DNA of 64,000 nt from positions 177,010 through 241,009 of the forward strand of contig WQWC01000001.1 in NCBI GenBank assembly GCA_009785525.1, given 5' to 3'. The translations under genes were made by a program, and so were the position numbers. Numbering within the stretch: position 1 is the first letter of the stretch; each line of letters starts with the position of its first letter. Source of the DNA: Oscillospiraceae bacterium (GTDB lineage: Bacteria; Bacillota; Clostridia; Oscillospirales; Oscillospiraceae). Of the stretch, positions 21,005 through 29,453 are shown piece by piece. The notes beneath the pieces were generated by a model that saw only the letters and a list, made by a program, of their open reading frames with translations, ran no database searches and was not told where the DNA came from.

Positions 21005-21487
21005 CTACTTACTTGTATCAATACGGAAGAGCAATTGTCCGAACTCGATAGTATCTTTGTTCGCGGCACAGATTTCGGTAATCACGCCGTCATGCTCTGC
21101 CTGTATCTCGTTCATCATCTTCATCGCTTCTATTATACAAAGCGTGTCGCCCACAGATACTCGACTGCCTACTGTTACGTAAGGCTCTTTATCCGCGCCG
21201 GGGGCCGCGTAGTACACGCCGACCATAGGTGAGCTTACGGCAACTCCAGCGGCTGCGGAAGCTTCCTGCATTGCTGCCGATGGTTCTGTCCCGGAAACAG
21301 GCATCGCTGCGGTATCGCTTATCACCACACCGCCCGCTGCCGGCCGCTCCATTTTCACATGATCCGCTGTATATTCAAGCGCTGTCAGACCTGTTTCTTG
21401 CATAATCAGAGCCAGCTGCCTGACCCTCTCAACTTTCTTGTCTTCGTTGACGTCATAGTTGGTCTTATATACTACTTTGTCTTCCAT
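21005..21487 (-). CDS. accB: Biotin carboxyl carrier protein of acetyl-CoA carboxylase
   Basis: 160 residues. The N-terminal helical region (1-45) is followed by a low-complexity Ala/Pro/Ser linker and the biotinyl domain from about 85, with the biotinylated Lys in EAMKMMNEI. It shuttles carboxyl groups between AccC and AccAD. The ribosome site GGAGG lies just upstream. The gene follows fabF after 12 bases. Confidence 0.95.
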   Translation of the reverse strand: MEDKVVYKTNYDVNEDKKVERVRQLALIMQETGLTALEYTADHVKMERPAAGGVVISDTAAMPVSGTEPSAAMQEASAAAGVAVSSPMVGVYYAAPGADKEPYVTVGSRVSVGDTLCIIEAMKMMNEIQAEHDGVITEICAANKDTIEFGQLLFRIDTSK

Positions 21488-21499
21488 TATATGCCCTCC

Positions 21500-22720
21500 T
21501 TATTTTGCAAACGCAACGCAGGCGTTGTGTCCGCCGAATCCGAACGAAACTGATATCGCCAGTTCCGGCGTTACTTCTCTTGCTTTCAGCGGTATATAGT
21601 CCAGATCACATTCGGGATCCGGATCATGTAAACCCACCGTCGGCGGGATTTTGCCTTCATTAAGCGCTAAAATCGAAATAATCGACTCAACCGCACCGGC
21701 CGCGCCCAGCATGTGCCCGGTCATTGACTTTGTGGAGCTTATGAGTACATTCTGGATATCCTCCCCAAAAGCTGCTTTGATCGCCCGCGTCTCCATCGCG
21801 TCATTTAGCGGCGTGCCTGTCCCGTGGGCGTTTATATAGATAATCCCCTCCGGACTGCCTGCCTCAATATACGCGTCGCGTACGGCCTGACCCGCTATCT
21901 CGCCGTTCGGATTCGGGGCTGTGATATGGTGCGCATCGCACGTCACACCGTATCCTTTGACCTCGGCATAAATCTTCGCCCCACGCCGCACCGCGTGTTC
22001 ATATTCTTCCAGAACCAACGCACCCGCACCCTCACCTATTACAAACCCGGCACGCCGCCTGTCAAACGGCAGGGACGCCGCATCAGGGTCATCCGATGTG
22101 GTCAGCGCCGTCATGTTCATAAATCCGGCGACACCCATCGGGGTGATTGCCGCTTCACTGCCGCCGGCAATCGCGGCATCAGTATAGCCGTGTTTTATCG
22201 CCCTATAAGCGGAACCAATTGCATCCGCCCCGGTCGCGCAAGCTGTCACAATGCTGGTGCAAGAGCCTTTGGCGCTGAACCGAATTGCCACATTCCCGGC
22301 GGCAAGATTCGCTATCATCATCGGTATAAACAGCGGCGACACTTTGCGTGCACCTCCGTTCATCAGCTTTTCGTGCTCATTCTCAAACGTGATTATCCCA
22401 CCGATGCCGGAGCCAATGCACGTCGAAAACCGCATCGGGTCAATATTCCCCTCGATCCCGCTGTCACGCACGGCCTGAGTCGCCGCCGCGATCACGAACT
22501 GGGAATATAAATCAAGTCTACGCGCTTCGCTTTTCTCCAAATACTCAAGCGGATCAAAATCCTTCACTTCCGCCGCCAGAGTGGCCTTAAATCCCGATAA
22601 GTCGAATTTCGTTATCGTACCGATACCGTGACGCCCGGCAATCAGATTATCCCACATCGTCCCGACATCGTTCCCCACCGGCGTAATAGCGCCCATGCCG
22701 GTAACAACAACTCTTCTCAT
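21500..22720 (-). CDS. fabF: 3-oxoacyl-ACP synthase II
   Basis: 406 residues, thiolase fold. The catalytic triad Cys-His-His is in VTACATGAD (Cys near 162), NAHGTGTPLND and SMTGHMLGAAG. It condenses malonyl-ACP with a growing acyl-ACP. The start MRRVVVTGMGAITPVG is standard. An 87-base gap with a palindromic repeat separates it from fabG upstream. Confidence 0.96.
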   Translation of the reverse strand: MRRVVVTGMGAITPVGNDVGTMWDNLIAGRHGIGTITKFDLSGFKATLAAEVKDFDPLEYLEKSEARRLDLYSQFVIAAATQAVRDSGIEGNIDPMRFSTCIGSGIGGIITFENEHEKLMNGGARKVSPLFIPMMIANLAAGNVAIRFSAKGSCTSIVTACATGADAIGSAYRAIKHGYTDAAIAGGSEAAITPMGVAGFMNMTALTTSDDPDAASLPFDRRRAGFVIGEGAGALVLEEYEHAVRRGAKIYAEVKGYGVTCDAHHITAPNPNGEIAGQAVRDAYIEAGSPEGIIYINAHGTGTPLNDAMETRAIKAAFGEDIQNVLISSTKSMTGHMLGAAGAVESIISILALNEGKIPPTVGLHDPDPECDLDYIPLKAREVTPELAISVSFGFGGHNACVAFAK

Positions 22721-22748
22721 ACATCTTCACCTCTAATCGTTTCGCTCA

Positions 22749-22805
22749 CATGTAGGGGTGACCGTGTCGGTCTCCCACAGGCGGATTGCCATCCGCCCCT
22801 ACATG
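22749..22805. repeat. Palindromic repeat with 10-base terminal inverted repeats (copy C)
   Basis: 57 bases bounded by CATGTAGGGG and CCCCTACATG, the cleanest copy of the family. The interior contains GGCGGATTGCCATCCGCC. It lies between fabG and fabF, ending three bases from the fabG stop codon. Confidence 0.8.
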
Positions 22806-22807
22806 AT

Positions 22808-23536
22808 TTATATAGCCATTCCGCCGTCTATTCGGATTACTTCACCCGTGATATAGTCTGACGCGCACAGGAACGCTATAAGTTCCGCCACCTCTTCTGG
22901 CAGGCCTTGCCGTCCTAATGGAATCGCTTGCATCAGCGGATTATCCTTGGAGATATCCTCTGTCATGTTCGTTTTTATAAATCCGGGGGCTATCGCGTTG
23001 CAGCAGACATTGCGGGATGCCAGCTCTCTGGCAACAGACTTCGTCAGCCCGATCATCCCGGCTTTTGAGGCTGAGTAATTCGCCTGACCCGCGTTACCCA
23101 TAATCCCAGCAACCGAGCTTAGATTCACAATCTTCCCGCCGCGCTGTTTGACAAATAGCGGCGTACAGTGGCGTATCATATTAAACGCACCCTTGAGGTT
23201 AATGTCGAGAACACTGTCGAACGCTTCTTCCTTCATCGACATAATAAGCCCGTCACGCGTTATTCCCGCATTATTTATAAGAATATCAACCGTGCCGAAA
23301 ATTTGCTTCACGGCATCGACCGTTTCTTTCACGGCCTGAAAGTCAACGACGTCGCATTGGAAAGCCTCCGCCTTCACACCCATGTCTTGCAATTGTTTGC
23401 ACAAGTCGGCGGCTTCGTCTCCAAGATCATAATCGACAATCGCAATATCCGCGCCCTGGGATGCCAGCTTCAACGCGGTCGCCTTCCCGATTCCGCGTGC
23501 CCCCCCTGTTATCAGCGCAACTTTTCCTTTAAGCAC
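22808..23536 (-). CDS. fabG: 3-oxoacyl-ACP reductase
   Basis: 242 residues, SDR. NADPH motif TGGARGIGK at 10-18, NNAGITRD, catalytic Ser in NLSSVAGI and Tyr/Lys in YSASKAG. The C-terminus ITGEVIRIDGGM is typical. It reduces 3-oxoacyl-ACP. The start overlaps the end of fabD by eight bases. Confidence 0.96.
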   Translation of the reverse strand: MLKGKVALITGGARGIGKATALKLASQGADIAIVDYDLGDEAADLCKQLQDMGVKAEAFQCDVVDFQAVKETVDAVKQIFGTVDILINNAGITRDGLIMSMKEEAFDSVLDINLKGAFNMIRHCTPLFVKQRGGKIVNLSSVAGIMGNAGQANYSASKAGMIGLTKSVARELASRNVCCNAIAPGFIKTNMTEDISKDNPLMQAIPLGRQGLPEEVAELIAFLCASDYITGEVIRIDGGMAI

Positions 23537-24449
23537 CAGAATTCACTCCTTCAACAGTCTTTTTCAGACTATCTAAATCTTCAACATTAAATACGCGGAC
23601 CTTGTCCGATATCCGCGAAACCAAACCGCACAGCGTTTTGCCCGGCCCGGCTTCAATAAACGTATCTGCCCCGGCAAGAATCATGTTCTCCACCGCACGT
23701 CCCCACAAAACGGGGCTTTTTATCTGCTTCTCCAAAAGCTCCCTGAAATTGTCGCCATAGATCTCCGCCGTCACATTTGAATACAGCGGTATCTCAGGCG
23801 TTTTGAATTCGGTGTTGCTCAAAACTTCGGCAAATTCAACCGATGCCGATGCCATAAACGGGCTATGGAATCCGCCGCCGACTTTCAGCGGCATGGCTCT
23901 GCCCCCCGCTTCTTTGACGCGAGTTTTCAACAACTCCAGCTGATCTTTCACGCCAGCTATAACAACCTGTCCGGGGCAGTTGAAGTTCACTGGATAGACC
24001 TGTTCAAATTCAGCACATAAGCTTATCACTTTGTCGTCGGAAAGCTTTAACACCGCAACCATGCCTGCATCAATTGCCTCTGACGCTTTTTGCATAAGCT
24101 CCGCGCGTCGGCAGACAAGACGAAACGCCTCTTCATACGTCACAGCGCTGGAGAATGCGAGTGCGGCGAGCTCCCCCAGGGAAAATCCGGCCAGCATATC
24201 GATAGGGATTCCCGCTTCTTTCAATGCCGCCGCCGCCGCTAAGTCCACGCAGAATACGCATGGCTGAGTGTTTTTGGTCTGCGCCAGTTCTTCATCACTG
24301 CCGGAAAAGATTTGCTCTATAGTCCCGGGCCTGATCTTCTCCGCACAGTCAAACACCTCTCGCGCCGCCGGACTTTTTTCATATAATTCGCGACCCATTC
24401 CGGGGTGCTGGGTGCCTTGTCCCGCGAACATAACCACTACTTTACCCAT
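23529..24449 (-). CDS. fabD: Malonyl-CoA:ACP transacylase
   Basis: 306 residues. Catalytic Ser in GFSLGELAAL near residue 91, an Arg in CRRAELMQKA, and His in GGFHSPFM near 199. The Q in FAGQGTQHPGMG forms the oxyanion hole. It loads malonyl groups on ACP. It overlaps fabK by 13 bases. Confidence 0.96.
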   Translation of the reverse strand: MGKVVVMFAGQGTQHPGMGRELYEKSPAAREVFDCAEKIRPGTIEQIFSGSDEELAQTKNTQPCVFCVDLAAAAALKEAGIPIDMLAGFSLGELAALAFSSAVTYEEAFRLVCRRAELMQKASEAIDAGMVAVLKLSDDKVISLCAEFEQVYPVNFNCPGQVVIAGVKDQLELLKTRVKEAGGRAMPLKVGGGFHSPFMASASVEFAEVLSNTEFKTPEIPLYSNVTAEIYGDNFRELLEKQIKSPVLWGRAVENMILAGADTFIEAGPGKTLCGLVSRISDKVRVFNVEDLDSLKKTVEGVNSGA

Positions 24450-25390
24450 TGATTAGCCCCGCGTAAAATTACTTCCGCCTCGGTGAATATCTCTTTTATC
24501 ATCTCCGCCGCCGACTGCTCTTTATTTACCATCCCCGCTATCTGCCCCGCGAGGAACGTACCTTTTTCCGCGTCTCCCTCAACCGCCGCAAGCCGCAGAG
24601 AACCTGCACCCATCGCTTCCAGCTCTTCATTTGAGATAGAGCTGTCATACTCCGCTTTTGCATACGCTCTTATAAAAGGCGTTTTCAAACTGCGAACCGG
24701 GTGCCCCAGCCGCTTGCCTGTCGTTGTTGTCGAGATATCGGTGGCTTTCAGTATCTTGTCCTTATAATTCCGGTGTACAGAACACTCTTCCGCCGCAAGG
24801 AATCTCGTACCCAGCTGTACCCCTTGCGCGCCAAGCATAAACGCCGCCGCGACTCCACGGCCATCGGCAATTCCACCTGCTGCGATAACGGGCAGATCGG
24901 TCACATCGCAGACTTGCGGTATTAAAACCATCGTCGTAAGTTCCCCGACATGTCCGCCGGACTCGCCGCCTTCGGCGATAATCGCAGATACTCCTGTGCG
25001 GGACAAAAGCTTTGCCATTGCGACCGAGGCCACAAGCGGCATTACTTTCGCCCCCGACTTCAGCCACATCTCTATGTACTTTGACGGGTTCCCCGCCCCG
25101 GTTGTGATTACCGGGACTTTTTCATCTGCCGCGACTTGCGCGACTTCATCGGCAAACGGACTCGCCAGCATAATGTTCACCCCGAACGGCTTTTTGCCGC
25201 CAGTGAGTTCCCGCGCTTTATTAATCTCACCGCGGAGATACTCCGCGTCCGCATTCATTGCCGAAATTATCCCAAGCCCGCCGCCGTTTGACACGGCGGC
25301 GGCAAGAGTCCCGTCAGATATCCAGGCCATTCCGCCCTGGAAAATAGGATATTCTATACCCACAAGGTCACAAACCGGTGTTTTTATCAT
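24437..25390 (-). CDS. fabK: Enoyl-ACP reductase II (FMN-dependent)
   Basis: 317 residues, nitronate-monooxygenase-like TIM barrel. PIFQGGMAWISDG at the N-terminus, EGGESGGHVGELTT near 140 and AAGGIADGRGVAAAFMLGAQGVQLGTRF near 175 bind FMN. It performs the last reduction of the elongation cycle. No fabI or fabL is seen in the operon, so FabK is the likely sole reductase encoded here, a type that is insensitive to triclosan. Confidence 0.95.
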   Translation of the reverse strand: MIKTPVCDLVGIEYPIFQGGMAWISDGTLAAAVSNGGGLGIISAMNADAEYLRGEINKARELTGGKKPFGVNIMLASPFADEVAQVAADEKVPVITTGAGNPSKYIEMWLKSGAKVMPLVASVAMAKLLSRTGVSAIIAEGGESGGHVGELTTMVLIPQVCDVTDLPVIAAGGIADGRGVAAAFMLGAQGVQLGTRFLAAEECSVHRNYKDKILKATDISTTTTGKRLGHPVRSLKTPFIRAYAKAEYDSSISNEELEAMGAGSLRLAAVEGDAEKGTFLAGQIAGMVNKEQSAAEMIKEIFTEAEVILRGANQWVK

Positions 25391-25412
25391 TTACAGGCTC
25401 CTTATAATTCCC

Positions 25413-25634
25413 TTACGCTAACTTCGACTCGATAAATTTCGCAAGATCTCCGACCGTGTCGAATTTGCCTTCAAGTTCAAGCTCTACATCAAGCTCTTCT
25501 TCAAGTTTCATAACCATCTCAACCGTGTCCAGGGAATCGACGCCCAGTTCTTCAAATGTTGTGTTTTCAGTGATCTCGGCAGCGTCCCCGCCTATGTGCT
25601 CCGCGATTATCTCAGCCATTTTCTTAAATATCAT
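25413..25634 (-). CDS. acpP: Acyl carrier protein
   Basis: 73 residues from the ATG at 25634, which has AAGGAG at nine bases. An ATG at 25640 is also possible but lies only three bases from that site. The phosphopantetheine Ser is in GVDSLDTVE. Highly acidic four-helix protein that carries acyl chains for all Fab enzymes and perhaps for the SPT-like enzyme nearby. Confidence 0.96.
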   Translation of the reverse strand: MIFKKMAEIIAEHIGGDAAEITENTTFEELGVDSLDTVEMVMKLEEELDVELELEGKFDTVGDLAKFIESKLA

Positions 25635-25685
25635 TTTCATCTTCTCCTTGCATTTTGTGTTAGTTTTAAATATTTAAAGCCTGAA

Positions 25686-26645
25686 TCAGGCTTCCCACCT
25701 TATAATGCACGCCGCACTTGTAAGGCCCGCGCCGAAACTGCACATCGCGATATAGTCACCGTCCCGCAGCTTGCCTGACCGCCACAGTTCATCGGCAAGA
25801 ATCGGCACGCTCGCTGCGGAAGTATTGCCGACTCTTTCGATGTTTTTCAGGCAGCGTTCCGGATCCAGCCCCAGCTTTTTCACAGCCGAGTCTATAATCC
25901 TCGCGTTCGCCTGATGCGGAACGATCCACGCGATGTCATCTATACCGAGGCCGGCCGCTTCAACGACTTCTTCTAGGTCGGTACTCATGGCTTTCACCGC
26001 AAACTTGAATGTCTCCTGCCCGTTCATAAATATGAACGGATGTCTCGGCTCGTTCTCGTAATAGGGCGAGGCTCCGTCTGAGTTTGGTATGCCCAGAACA
26101 GTATCATTCCCTCTCGCGAATAGCTTTGAGGCCAAATACGAGTCCCCTGGACCCAGCACCATTGCCCCCGCTCCGTCGCCGAATATGACGGCGGTGCCGC
26201 GGTCTGTCCAATCCAGCATTCGGCTCAGCCTCTCCGCCCCTATGACTAGGGCTTTTCCCGCCTTGCCTCTCGCGAAAAACCCGGCGGCGGTATCAAGCAT
26301 GTAAATAAACCCTGAACAAGCGGCGTTTATATCCATCGCGGGACATGTTGCCCCAAGCATGGACTGCACTGAACAGGCAAGCGACGGCGCAGAGTTATCA
26401 GCGCTTACCGTGGCGCAAAGTATCAAATCCAGCTCATGCGGCTCGACCCCGCTCATATCCAGCGCTTTCAAAGCCGCATCGTGCGCAAGATCCGCCGTTC
26501 TCTCCGTTGTACATACGCGGCGCTCACGGATTCCAACACGTTGGGATATCCATTCATCAGATGTGTCAAGAAATTCCGAAAGCTCCTCATTGCTCACCGC
26601 GCGTGACGGCAGAGAGCTGCCGGTACCAAGTATTTTAAAACTCAT
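25686..26645 (-). CDS. fabH: 3-oxoacyl-ACP synthase III
   Basis: 319 residues, thiolase fold. It starts chain synthesis from acetyl-CoA (or branched acyl-CoA) and malonyl-ACP. Catalytic Cys in DINAACSGF near 113, His in WIVPHQANARI and Asn in NIERVGNTSAAS. First gene of the operon, followed by acpP. Confidence 0.96.
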   Translation of the reverse strand: MSFKILGTGSSLPSRAVSNEELSEFLDTSDEWISQRVGIRERRVCTTERTADLAHDAALKALDMSGVEPHELDLILCATVSADNSAPSLACSVQSMLGATCPAMDINAACSGFIYMLDTAAGFFARGKAGKALVIGAERLSRMLDWTDRGTAVIFGDGAGAMVLGPGDSYLASKLFARGNDTVLGIPNSDGASPYYENEPRHPFIFMNGQETFKFAVKAMSTDLEEVVEAAGLGIDDIAWIVPHQANARIIDSAVKKLGLDPERCLKNIERVGNTSAASVPILADELWRSGKLRDGDYIAMCSFGAGLTSAACIIRWEA

Positions 26646-26697
26646 TTCGCCGCCCCAATGCTTTTATTTTGAATAACAGTAAGTTCCTCAATTGATA

Positions 26698-26726
26698 ATT
26701 TTAACCTCAATCGCATTGTTTGTCAA
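26698..26726 (-). promoter_or_regulatory. Promoter of the fatty-acid synthesis operon
   Basis: On the minus strand: TTGACA (26721-26726), a 17-base spacer and TAAAAT (26698-26703), about 53 bases before the fabH start. Confidence 0.65.
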
Positions 26727-26769
26727 TACCATTGGCACAAACACGCAATGCAAGCGTATTTTTCAAACC

Positions 26770-26826
26770 GCCCTACAGAAGCCCTCTTCCCCCTTAGTGT
26801 GCGAAAGGGGATGTCCTCGCCCCTAC
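26770..26826. repeat. Palindromic repeat (copy D)
   Basis: A CCCTACAG edge, the internal dyad CTTCCCCCTT / GAAAGGGGATG and a CGCCCCTACC end. The interior resembles that of copy B (shared AGGGGATGTCC). Confidence 0.55.
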
Positions 26827-26909
26827 CATACCATAAATCTTCGCAAGAAAAAACTCGGTTTCTAGTATGCTTGAACACACGTTATTTGCACAACATCAAA
26901 AATTAATGC

Positions 26910-26938
26910 TTGCATTCCTCTCTTGTTTCTGTTATCAT
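26910..26938 (+). promoter_or_regulatory. Promoter of rpmB
   Basis: TTGCAT (26910-26915), a 17-base spacer and TATCAT (26933-26938), followed by GAGGAGGTG before the rpmB ATG. Confidence 0.55.
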
Positions 26939-26995
26939 AATAGGCACTGTCTGGCGATTTTACGTAAAATTGTCTCATGCGAGGAGGTGCAGAAG

Positions 26996-27184
26996 ATGGC
27001 TAAATGCGAAATTTGCGACAAAGGCGTTAGGTTCGGTATTAAACTGAGCCACTCCCACAGGCGCTCTAACCGTATGTGGAAGCCGAATGTAAAGCGTGTC
27101 GCGGCGGTTGTCGATGGGACACCTCGGCGTATCTACGCTTGCACGCGCTGTCTCCGTAGCGGAAAAGTTACCCGCGCGGGGTAA
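26996..27184 (+). CDS. rpmB: Ribosomal protein bL28
   Basis: 62 residues, basic. It keeps two zinc-type pairs, CEIC near residue 4 and CTRC near 50 (the C+ form). Part of the 50S subunit. The start at 26996 follows GAGGAGGTG. The longer frame from 26867 has no support. A hairpin (27198-27232) follows. Confidence 0.96.
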   Translation: MAKCEICDKGVRFGIKLSHSHRRSNRMWKPNVKRVAAVVDGTPRRIYACTRCLRSGKVTRAG

Positions 27185-27197
27185 GAAAATGATAACC

Positions 27198-27240
27198 TAA
27201 CGCCCGGCGGAAGTAGTTTCCTCCGGGCGTTTAGGATTTT
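27198..27240 (+). terminator. Hairpin after rpmB
   Basis: CGCCCGGCGG (27201-27210) pairs with CCTCCGGGCG (27220-27229) with one mismatch, and is followed by TTTAGGATTTT. Likely an intrinsic terminator of moderate strength. Confidence 0.65.
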
Positions 27241-27254
27241 AGGAGGTTATTCAA

Positions 27255-27989
27255 ATGAAAATAGGCATCATCGGCTTCGGAAATCTGGGACGGTCCCTGG
27301 CATCCGGGCTGGTTAAATCCGGCACGGCTAATTGGAGCGAATTTTACATCTGCGATGCCTCTCCGGAAGCACGCAACTTCGCACCCAACGCTCACACATC
27401 CGAAGATTTCAATTTTGTCATCGAAAATACCGACGTGATATTCCTTGTCGTCAAAAGCTATGTTTTTGATGAAATGCTTATAGACAAAGCTACGCTTGCG
27501 GGGAAAACAGTCATCAGCTTCATGGCCGGTGTGACGCTTGAGGATTTGCGCTCCCGCCTGGGAGATTTAACATTCGTCTTGGGCATGCCGTCACTGGCAA
27601 TCGCCGAGTGCGAAGGGGTCATCGGCTACACAAAAGCTCCCGCCGATGTTGCCGATATTTTTCACAAGCTTGGCTACGCCATAGAAGTGCTGCCCAAAGA
27701 TATCTTTAAAATAATGGCATTCGCCGCCTGTGGACTGGGATTCGCCGCGTATTTAATCGACACATTTGCCGCCGCCGGACTGACGATGGGGTTTTCGCCG
27801 GAGGAATCCGCCCGAATAGCCGCGCAGACTTTCAAAAATGCGATTGATCGCGGAGACTTTAAGCAAACCGCCAAGGCGGTCGCGACTCCGGGCGGCGCAA
27901 CTGAGCAGGGACTTATGCATTTCGACGAGTGCGGCCTGTACGACATCGTTGCCCAAGCCATGCAAAAAGCCTATGACAGAATGGCATAA
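27255..27989 (+). CDS. proC: Pyrroline-5-carboxylate reductase family protein
   Basis: 244 residues, a little short for ProC (usually about 265-275). The N-terminal Rossmann motif is IGIIGFGNLGRSLASGL. The C-terminal dimerisation domain has VATPGGATEQGL, the ProC hallmark. The usual MPNTP motif is replaced by GMPSLAIAEC, so it is a divergent member and its substrate (pyrroline-5-carboxylate in proline synthesis) is probable rather than certain. AGGAGG precedes the start. The M24 peptidase follows with a 10-base gap. Confidence 0.75.
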   Translation: MKIGIIGFGNLGRSLASGLVKSGTANWSEFYICDASPEARNFAPNAHTSEDFNFVIENTDVIFLVVKSYVFDEMLIDKATLAGKTVISFMAGVTLEDLRSRLGDLTFVLGMPSLAIAECEGVIGYTKAPADVADIFHKLGYAIEVLPKDIFKIMAFAACGLGFAAYLIDTFAAAGLTMGFSPEESARIAAQTFKNAIDRGDFKQTAKAVATPGGATEQGLMHFDECGLYDIVAQAMQKAYDRMA

Positions 27990-27999
27990 GGAGACGTTT

Positions 28000-29188
28000 A
28001 TGGCAATAAACAAAGTCCCGAAAGACGAACTCGCGCACAGACTGCGCCGCTTCACAGATGCACTGGATAAGGAATCCCCCGCCTGGGAACTGTGCGGCAT
28101 CACCGGCGGGGTGAATCTGTACTACCTGACCGGCACAATCTGTGACGGGATTTTATTGATCCGACGCGGTGAACCTGCCGTATTGTGGGTGCGCCGCAGT
28201 TATGAACGTGCAAATCTCGAATCGGAATTCAGCAATATACGCCGTATGTCAAGCTTCCGCGATGTTGCCGCCAACGCCGGGACTTTGCCGGATACGCTGT
28301 ACCTTGACGTGGCTCACGCGACGCTGGCGTGGTACGGCCTTTTGATGAAGCACATGCCGTTTAAGAACGTCCTCCCCGCCGATAGCGCCATGATGAAAAC
28401 CCGTGCTGTAAAAAGCAAGTACGAGCTTGCACTCATGCGACAGGCGGGGCAATCGCTTGACAAACTTCTCAGGGAAAGTCTGCCCACACTATTGCATGAC
28501 GGAATTTCCGAAACTCAGTTGTCTTCGCGACTATTCGCCGCAGCCGTTGAAAGCGGACATCACGGCCTGTCCAGATTCTCTTCCGCTGACTCAATTCTTG
28601 GTCATATTGCATTCGCCAAAAGTCCGCTCTATCCGTCTGCTTTCGACGGAGCCTCCGGAATCGCGGGACTCTGCCCTGCCGTGCCGATACTTGGCAGCCG
28701 GGACGTGTTCTTGCGTCCGGGCGACCTGATTTACGCCGACACCGGATTCGGATTCGAGGGATATCACACCGATAAAACGCTGGTATTCAGTTATAAAGAG
28801 CCACAGCCCGATTATGTTGTCGCAGCACACAATCACTGCCTGGAGCTAGAACGCAAAGCTGCAAACATGCTGCGCCCCGGTGTCCGTCCGTCTGATATAT
28901 ACACGGCAGTCATAGACGCGCTGCGCCCCGAATACCGCAACAATTTCATGGGCGCTCCCGGTCGCGGCGTTCCTTTCTTGGGTCACAGCGTGGGACTATA
29001 CCTCGATGAAAAGCCCGTAATCGCAAAAGGCTTATGACCCGCTGGAAGAGAACATGGCAATCGCCCTGGAGCCGAAAATCGGCATAGAAGGCATCGGCAT
29101 GGTCGGAAGTGAGAATACGTATCTCGTCACAGACTCCGGCGGAATGAGTTTGACCGGGGAAATGTCGGAGATTATATTGTTAAAATAA
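28000..29188 (+). pseudogene. M24-family (Xaa-Pro) peptidase, frameshifted
   Basis: The intact frame from the ATG at 28000 (AAGGAG upstream) runs 345 residues and stops at 29035-29037. Another frame continues from 29033 to TAA at 29186-29188 with the missing C-terminus (DPLEENMAIALEP, GMVGSENTYLVT). One base appears to be lost near 29032. The N-terminal creatinase-like domain is about 1-135. The metalloprotease domain keeps the two Asp (YADTGFGFEGYHTDKT) and the His (GHSVG), but both metal Glu lie after the shift. The truncated product would be inactive. Programmed frameshifting or a sequencing error are the alternatives. Confidence 0.85.
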
Positions 29189-29453
29189 TGATGCGTCAGT
29201 GCTCAATGTGCCGCAGAAAATTTATATTTTATTTGTTCAAACTTGAACCTATTGCACCCCTGTAAATTCAAGGTTTTCAGCTTGGCAAGCCGCTTAAAAC
29301 CAAGTAAAATTAAGCACAGTAGACACAAACAAGACACAAAAATTTCTCAGTTTCAAAAGCGAAAAGAGCATCCGTTTATTAAGCGTTTGGCTGATAAAAT
29401 GAAATTGACGGCAGAAGTTAAGCGGCAACTTGTGATAAAAGCGGAGGGAAAGA

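Larger units (their letters stand above)
26646..26995. other. Divergent control region between fabH and rpmB
   Basis: 350 bases without a gene. It holds the fabH promoter (26698-26726, minus), palindromic repeat copy D (26770-26826) and the rpmB promoter (26910-26938, plus). No FapR-type operator was recognised. A TCAATTGA dyad lies just downstream of the fabH -10 box. Confidence 0.6.

Noticed and set aside
22808..23536. fabG as a second sphingolipid-type reductase
   Set aside because: Its place between fabD and fabF and its standard FabG motifs make elongation-cycle reduction the only supported role.
26646..26760. FapR or FabT operator at the fabH promoter
   Set aside because: Only a short TCAATTGA dyad is visible; it does not match the known FapR or FabT consensus well enough.
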